Shown: positions 60,416 through 64,000 of the stretch, in pieces
Layout: each line of letters starts with the position of its first letter
Numbering within the stretch: position 1 is the stretch's first letter
The notes under the pieces: generated by a model
What the model saw: only the letters and a program-made list of their open reading frames with translations
What the model was told of the DNA's origin: nothing
Database searches by the model: none
Position numbers and translations under genes: made by a program
NCBI GenBank assembly: GCA_037013685.1
Contig: CM072919.1
Span: 29,494,255 to 29,558,254 of the forward strand
Direction of reading: 5' to 3'
Length of the DNA stretch: 64,000 nt
From: Acridotheres tristis
Taxonomy: Eukaryota; Chordata; Aves; Passeriformes; Sturnidae

Positions 60416-63400
60416 CCTCTCCTCTCACTTTTCTCAAGTGGAAGGTCAGACTAGGTTAGCAAAGAATTTATGATTTGCCCTTCCTGATGCAAAGTTTGTG
60501 GACTCTACATATTATAGTTGTAAACTCAACACACTGTTTCTTGTCTATTAAACTTTGTCTACTTCACTTATTTAGTTTCAAAGCTCTTGGTCTATCATAT
60601 TTATTTGTAAGTAAATCAAATACCAATAGCTGGGAAGGAAACAAAACAGGTATCTCCAAACAAAGCATATAGCTGCACCATAACAAGACAGATTGCTGAC
60701 ATGTATGCATAGAAAATGAAATAAAGAATATCCTCAGAGAGAACTTAAAATTTACAATTGCAGCCTTTTGGTTCAGATTTGCAAGAGGTTATTCAAAGCA
60801 AATCAATTCAGAATTAATTTCTCTTGGACAGTGAAATAAATTCAAACCTGTGGAAAACACCCCAAACACTGGTTTTTATCCTCAAAAACATCATCTCATA
60901 TCCCCTGCTCTGAAAGAGATTCTTCCTCCTTCAAAAGAATATTTAATAAGGTATTCTCTTCCAAAACAATTGCAAACTTAACAATTGCCAAGTTAATACT
61001 TTTTTTTTTGACTTCTGAATACTAGCTCAGTTCTCCAAACATAAATAACTTTTCTTTAATCATAGCAGAAGAAAGTTTCTCCCTTTTGCATATCACTGCA
61101 ATACAGCCCTTAATTACATAATTAGAAATCTTCATTCAGACTTTGTGCAATTGAGGAATGAACTAGGGATGCACAGAGATTACACATCCATGTGCCTTAT
61201 TTCAAGCTTCAAAGGAAAAAAACCAGAGAAACAAAATTGAACAATGCTCTGCCAGGGAATTTCCAAGTGATATCAAAGAAATCTTTTAACTCAAAATTTG
61301 TCCAGTTTGCCATTCCTAATGTAGTTCTCATTTGCTGATCAGTCAAATTAGGATTCTGGCTCTATAAAAGCTCATACAATGCAAAAATGAAAAAAAACCA
61401 GCACATACATAGAACATATTAAATGCTTCAACACCCTGGAAAATAATTTTTCGCTGTTTTAACTGAAGACAACTTACTAAAATTAGTAACAGTTTAATTG
61501 CTCATGGTCGCTTAACTGTAGAGTGAGAATAAGAACTTCTGGAGTTTCTGTGAAAATTGATTTGGTTTTATTCATTTGAAAGCCTAAGGCACAATTGAAG
61601 TGAGTGTCTTGAAATAATGCTAAGGAAAAAGTAGTTACTCTTTATGTAGAAAAATATCTGAATCCTGGACTATGGCCTAAATCATGCAAATATGTGAGGA
61701 AAAGAGTACAATGAAAGTTTATTTATTAATTTTCTCCGTCCTGCAGTAGACCAGAAAAATCCTTTGGGAAGAAAAAGGAGACACAGTAACTAATAATATC
61801 ATTATGTGTGTAGAGAATTAATATAAGATTGGTAAGAAAATCCGTACTTTCCCAAATTTAAACACTTGATCTTTTGTTGTAAATTCACCAATTCTAACTG
61901 CTTTATAGGCAATGAGGACATACACAGGCCATGAAAACCTAACAAGGGTAAGAGAATTTCTGTTTGAAATACTGCCTTTATCAATATCAACAACCAGTTC
62001 TCCACTAAGTGATCAAATATGTTATTGAAAACTTTCAGATTTAAAATTTAAGATTTAAAAAAGCAAGTATAAAATTTGATATTCTTAGTAAATGAAAGCC
62101 AGCAGAAAAATCCCCAAACTTCTGATCGTGAAGACCAAAAATAACGCCTCATGACAACAATGAATATTACTTGAAACAGATATACGGAATTCATGTAAAT
62201 ATTTCTGTCGATCTTAAACAGAGACTCATATGAAGCAAGAACCTTCAAGCAAATTCATTTATTTTTGAAGATATTTTTAAAATTTTATTATCTAGTAAAA
62301 ACGGATTAAATTTTTACTTCCGTATAAAACAAAGAATAATGTTTAACACATGCAACTGAATTTTCTGATACTGCGTACTACCATTAAATATGTAACTGTA
62401 AATTTTAAGTTGAGTAAGTGCTCCTCTTTTTCACTTTTACACTGAAGCATCTGGCCTTCTAAATATCTGTGGAGCAACACATGCAACGAGTGGTTGGCAA
62501 GTTCTTCATATGTTGCAAATATTATTTAAATACATCTACTTCAGATTAAGCCAGAACTCTATGGTCTGTCAAGGCTCACTAAGTAATACTTAGTACATAA
62601 TTCCTTGATATGAGCAGGGTATGGTGTCTGCCCACACACTTTCTGCACACAGAGCCAGGGAATGGCTCTGCAGTGGCCTGGTGTAATTGCCTGATTTTTC
62701 TAGACAAACTGGAATTCCATTACTACAACTAAAATGCTAAACTAAAAGCAGAGACATTAGACATCAAGTTAAATCCAGCTAACCTCTTTGCAAATTAGGC
62801 ACATTAATAAGTGCTTTGATAACTATGAAGCATCAATATTATTGTAAAGTAAGAACATTGCAAGGCAAAGCTGCGAGTAGTGCAGCCATTCTGGAAGTAA
62901 ATATTTACACAGCTTGTAAGTAAATTGTATCTCCTCTTAGTACACTGTGTTGACAATGTAGAAGAATCTATCTGGATGAGAGCTCCCTAAGAGTGAATTA
63001 AATGCATTGTAATGAGATCTAACCATCAAGTCTAGACTGCTCCTTCACATTTAGTTTTTAAATGAAAATATTATTATCTACCACCTGCCTGTGCTGATAT
63101 CTATGTAAAATGAGCTTGCTAACACAAATGCATTCACCTTATAAAAAGTAATCTGTCACAAACATGATCCAATGACCTGCACCTGCCTGAATAACTATGT
63201 ATGGGTCAGCCAGACACTATTTTCAAGGGTTTATTTAGGCTATGTGTTTCAATTGTATGCACAAAACATTCCCACATGGAAAGAAACCAATATATCTTCT
63301 CCCACATCCACGCTAATAAACCACAAAGGGACCACTAAATCAAGATTTAAGATATGAAGAAGGCATGATTTAAAGTAAAATTTACAAGATTTGCTTAAAG

Positions 63401-64000
63401 TTTGGCAATTCTTTTCTAGACCTCTTTTCACTACCAACTCACCAACTGATCAGCTTCTCTCTCATATACCTCATTTTTTCAAGGCCTGCCTCCCATTTGC
63501 CTTCAACAGCCACACACATCCCACTGAGGCAGTATGCTGGCATGTCTGACAAGATGGAGGTAGATAAGGTAGATCTTCCACCAAGCAGAATTTCAAGAGA
63601 CTTCTAGTAAAGCATGGGAGAGGCAGCCACTCAATCTGCAGGAAAAAAAGACTAAGCTGCTGTCTGAGAGGTTTTGAGCTGGCAGTTTTTGAGCCTACAT
63701 CCACCATTGTCAAAAATTTACAGATATACAGGTTGATCCCCTCAACTTCTATACCCATGAATTTCTGTGTGCAAGAGGTTGCATTCCTGAGCTAGTTTTT
63801 GGAGCTGGTGCTATATGCAATTCAGCAACCTCCATTTTCCAGGCTTTTCTTCCAGTCCTGAAGGAGGCAACAATAACCTTGAAGGGACAATTCAAGCAAT
63901 TCAGTACTACAGCTAACGTAGCTACAACAAAGATCTGTGGCACCACTTGAAATATTTAGTGTAAGTGCCATGGAATTCAGAACACATATCATGCGAGCCC
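60416..64000. other. Non-coding, unique AT-rich sequence; candidate conserved region 62640-63180
   Basis: No gene or recognisable repeat. Between 62640 and 63180 the sequence carries many TAAT/ATTA cores and few CpG, the look of a conserved non-coding enhancer, but that is only an impression. Open frames here (61802-62005 -, 62048-62248 -, 63471-63758 -, 63749-63946 -) are not recognised. Confidence 0.4.

Noticed and set aside
60207..60473. 76- and 84-codon frames on either strand with Lys-Glu or Leu-Phe repeats
   Set aside because: Both are products of the (AAAAGG)n array, whose period of six keeps all frames open without selection.
1..64000. CRISPR array, tRNA, rRNA, operon-like or bacterial features
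   Set aside because: No direct-repeat/spacer pattern, no cloverleaf candidate noticed, and gene density and repeat content are those of a bird nuclear genome.

Overview
The window is vertebrate, almost certainly avian, nuclear DNA. It is AT-rich and has no operons or dense coding. It carries truncated CR1 LINE copies on both strands, many with the 3' tail typical of bird CR1, and a cluster of solo LTRs of endogenous retroviruses. Several LTR families look like songbird ones, so a passerine is my best guess (inference). The one gene I can name is ST8SIA4, which lies on the Z chromosome in chicken (from memory), so Z linkage is likely but cannot be shown here.

Layout. (1) 1-10489: the last intron of ST8SIA4 on the + strand, with one CR1 tail, an old repeat present in inverted orientation at both ends, and a phase-compatible cryptic terminal exon at 10063-10243. 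(2) 10490-10772: the terminal coding exon of ST8SIA4 (polysialyltransferase PST), intact, with sialylmotif S, motif III and motif VS. (3) 10773 to about 15310: probable long 3' UTR with a proximal and a distal poly(A) signal. (4) 15.3-31 kb: mostly non-coding, with CR1 fragments and an exon-like coding segment on the minus strand (28381-28574) that I cannot assign to a family. (5) 31.4-53.1 kb: nine LTR-like blocks. Five have defined ends and flanking target-site duplications of 5-6 bp, two of them perfect. Two blocks belong to one family and lie in opposite orientation 14 kb apart. (6) 53-64 kb: non-coding, with a 0.9-kb antisense CR1, a 173-bp homopurine hexanucleotide array, a CTCF-like motif, and AT-rich unique sequence that may be conserved non-coding DNA.

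The function visible here is one enzyme's C-terminal half. The rest looks like a gene desert downstream of ST8SIA4, shaped by retroelement insertion and LTR-LTR recombination. I found no prokaryotic features, CRISPR array, rRNA or tRNA, and no intact retroviral gene. Most open frames of 60-160 codons are chance frames in introns, UTR or repeats. The items most worth following are the unassigned minus-strand exon, the alternative ST8SIA4 terminal exon, and the solo-LTR cluster.
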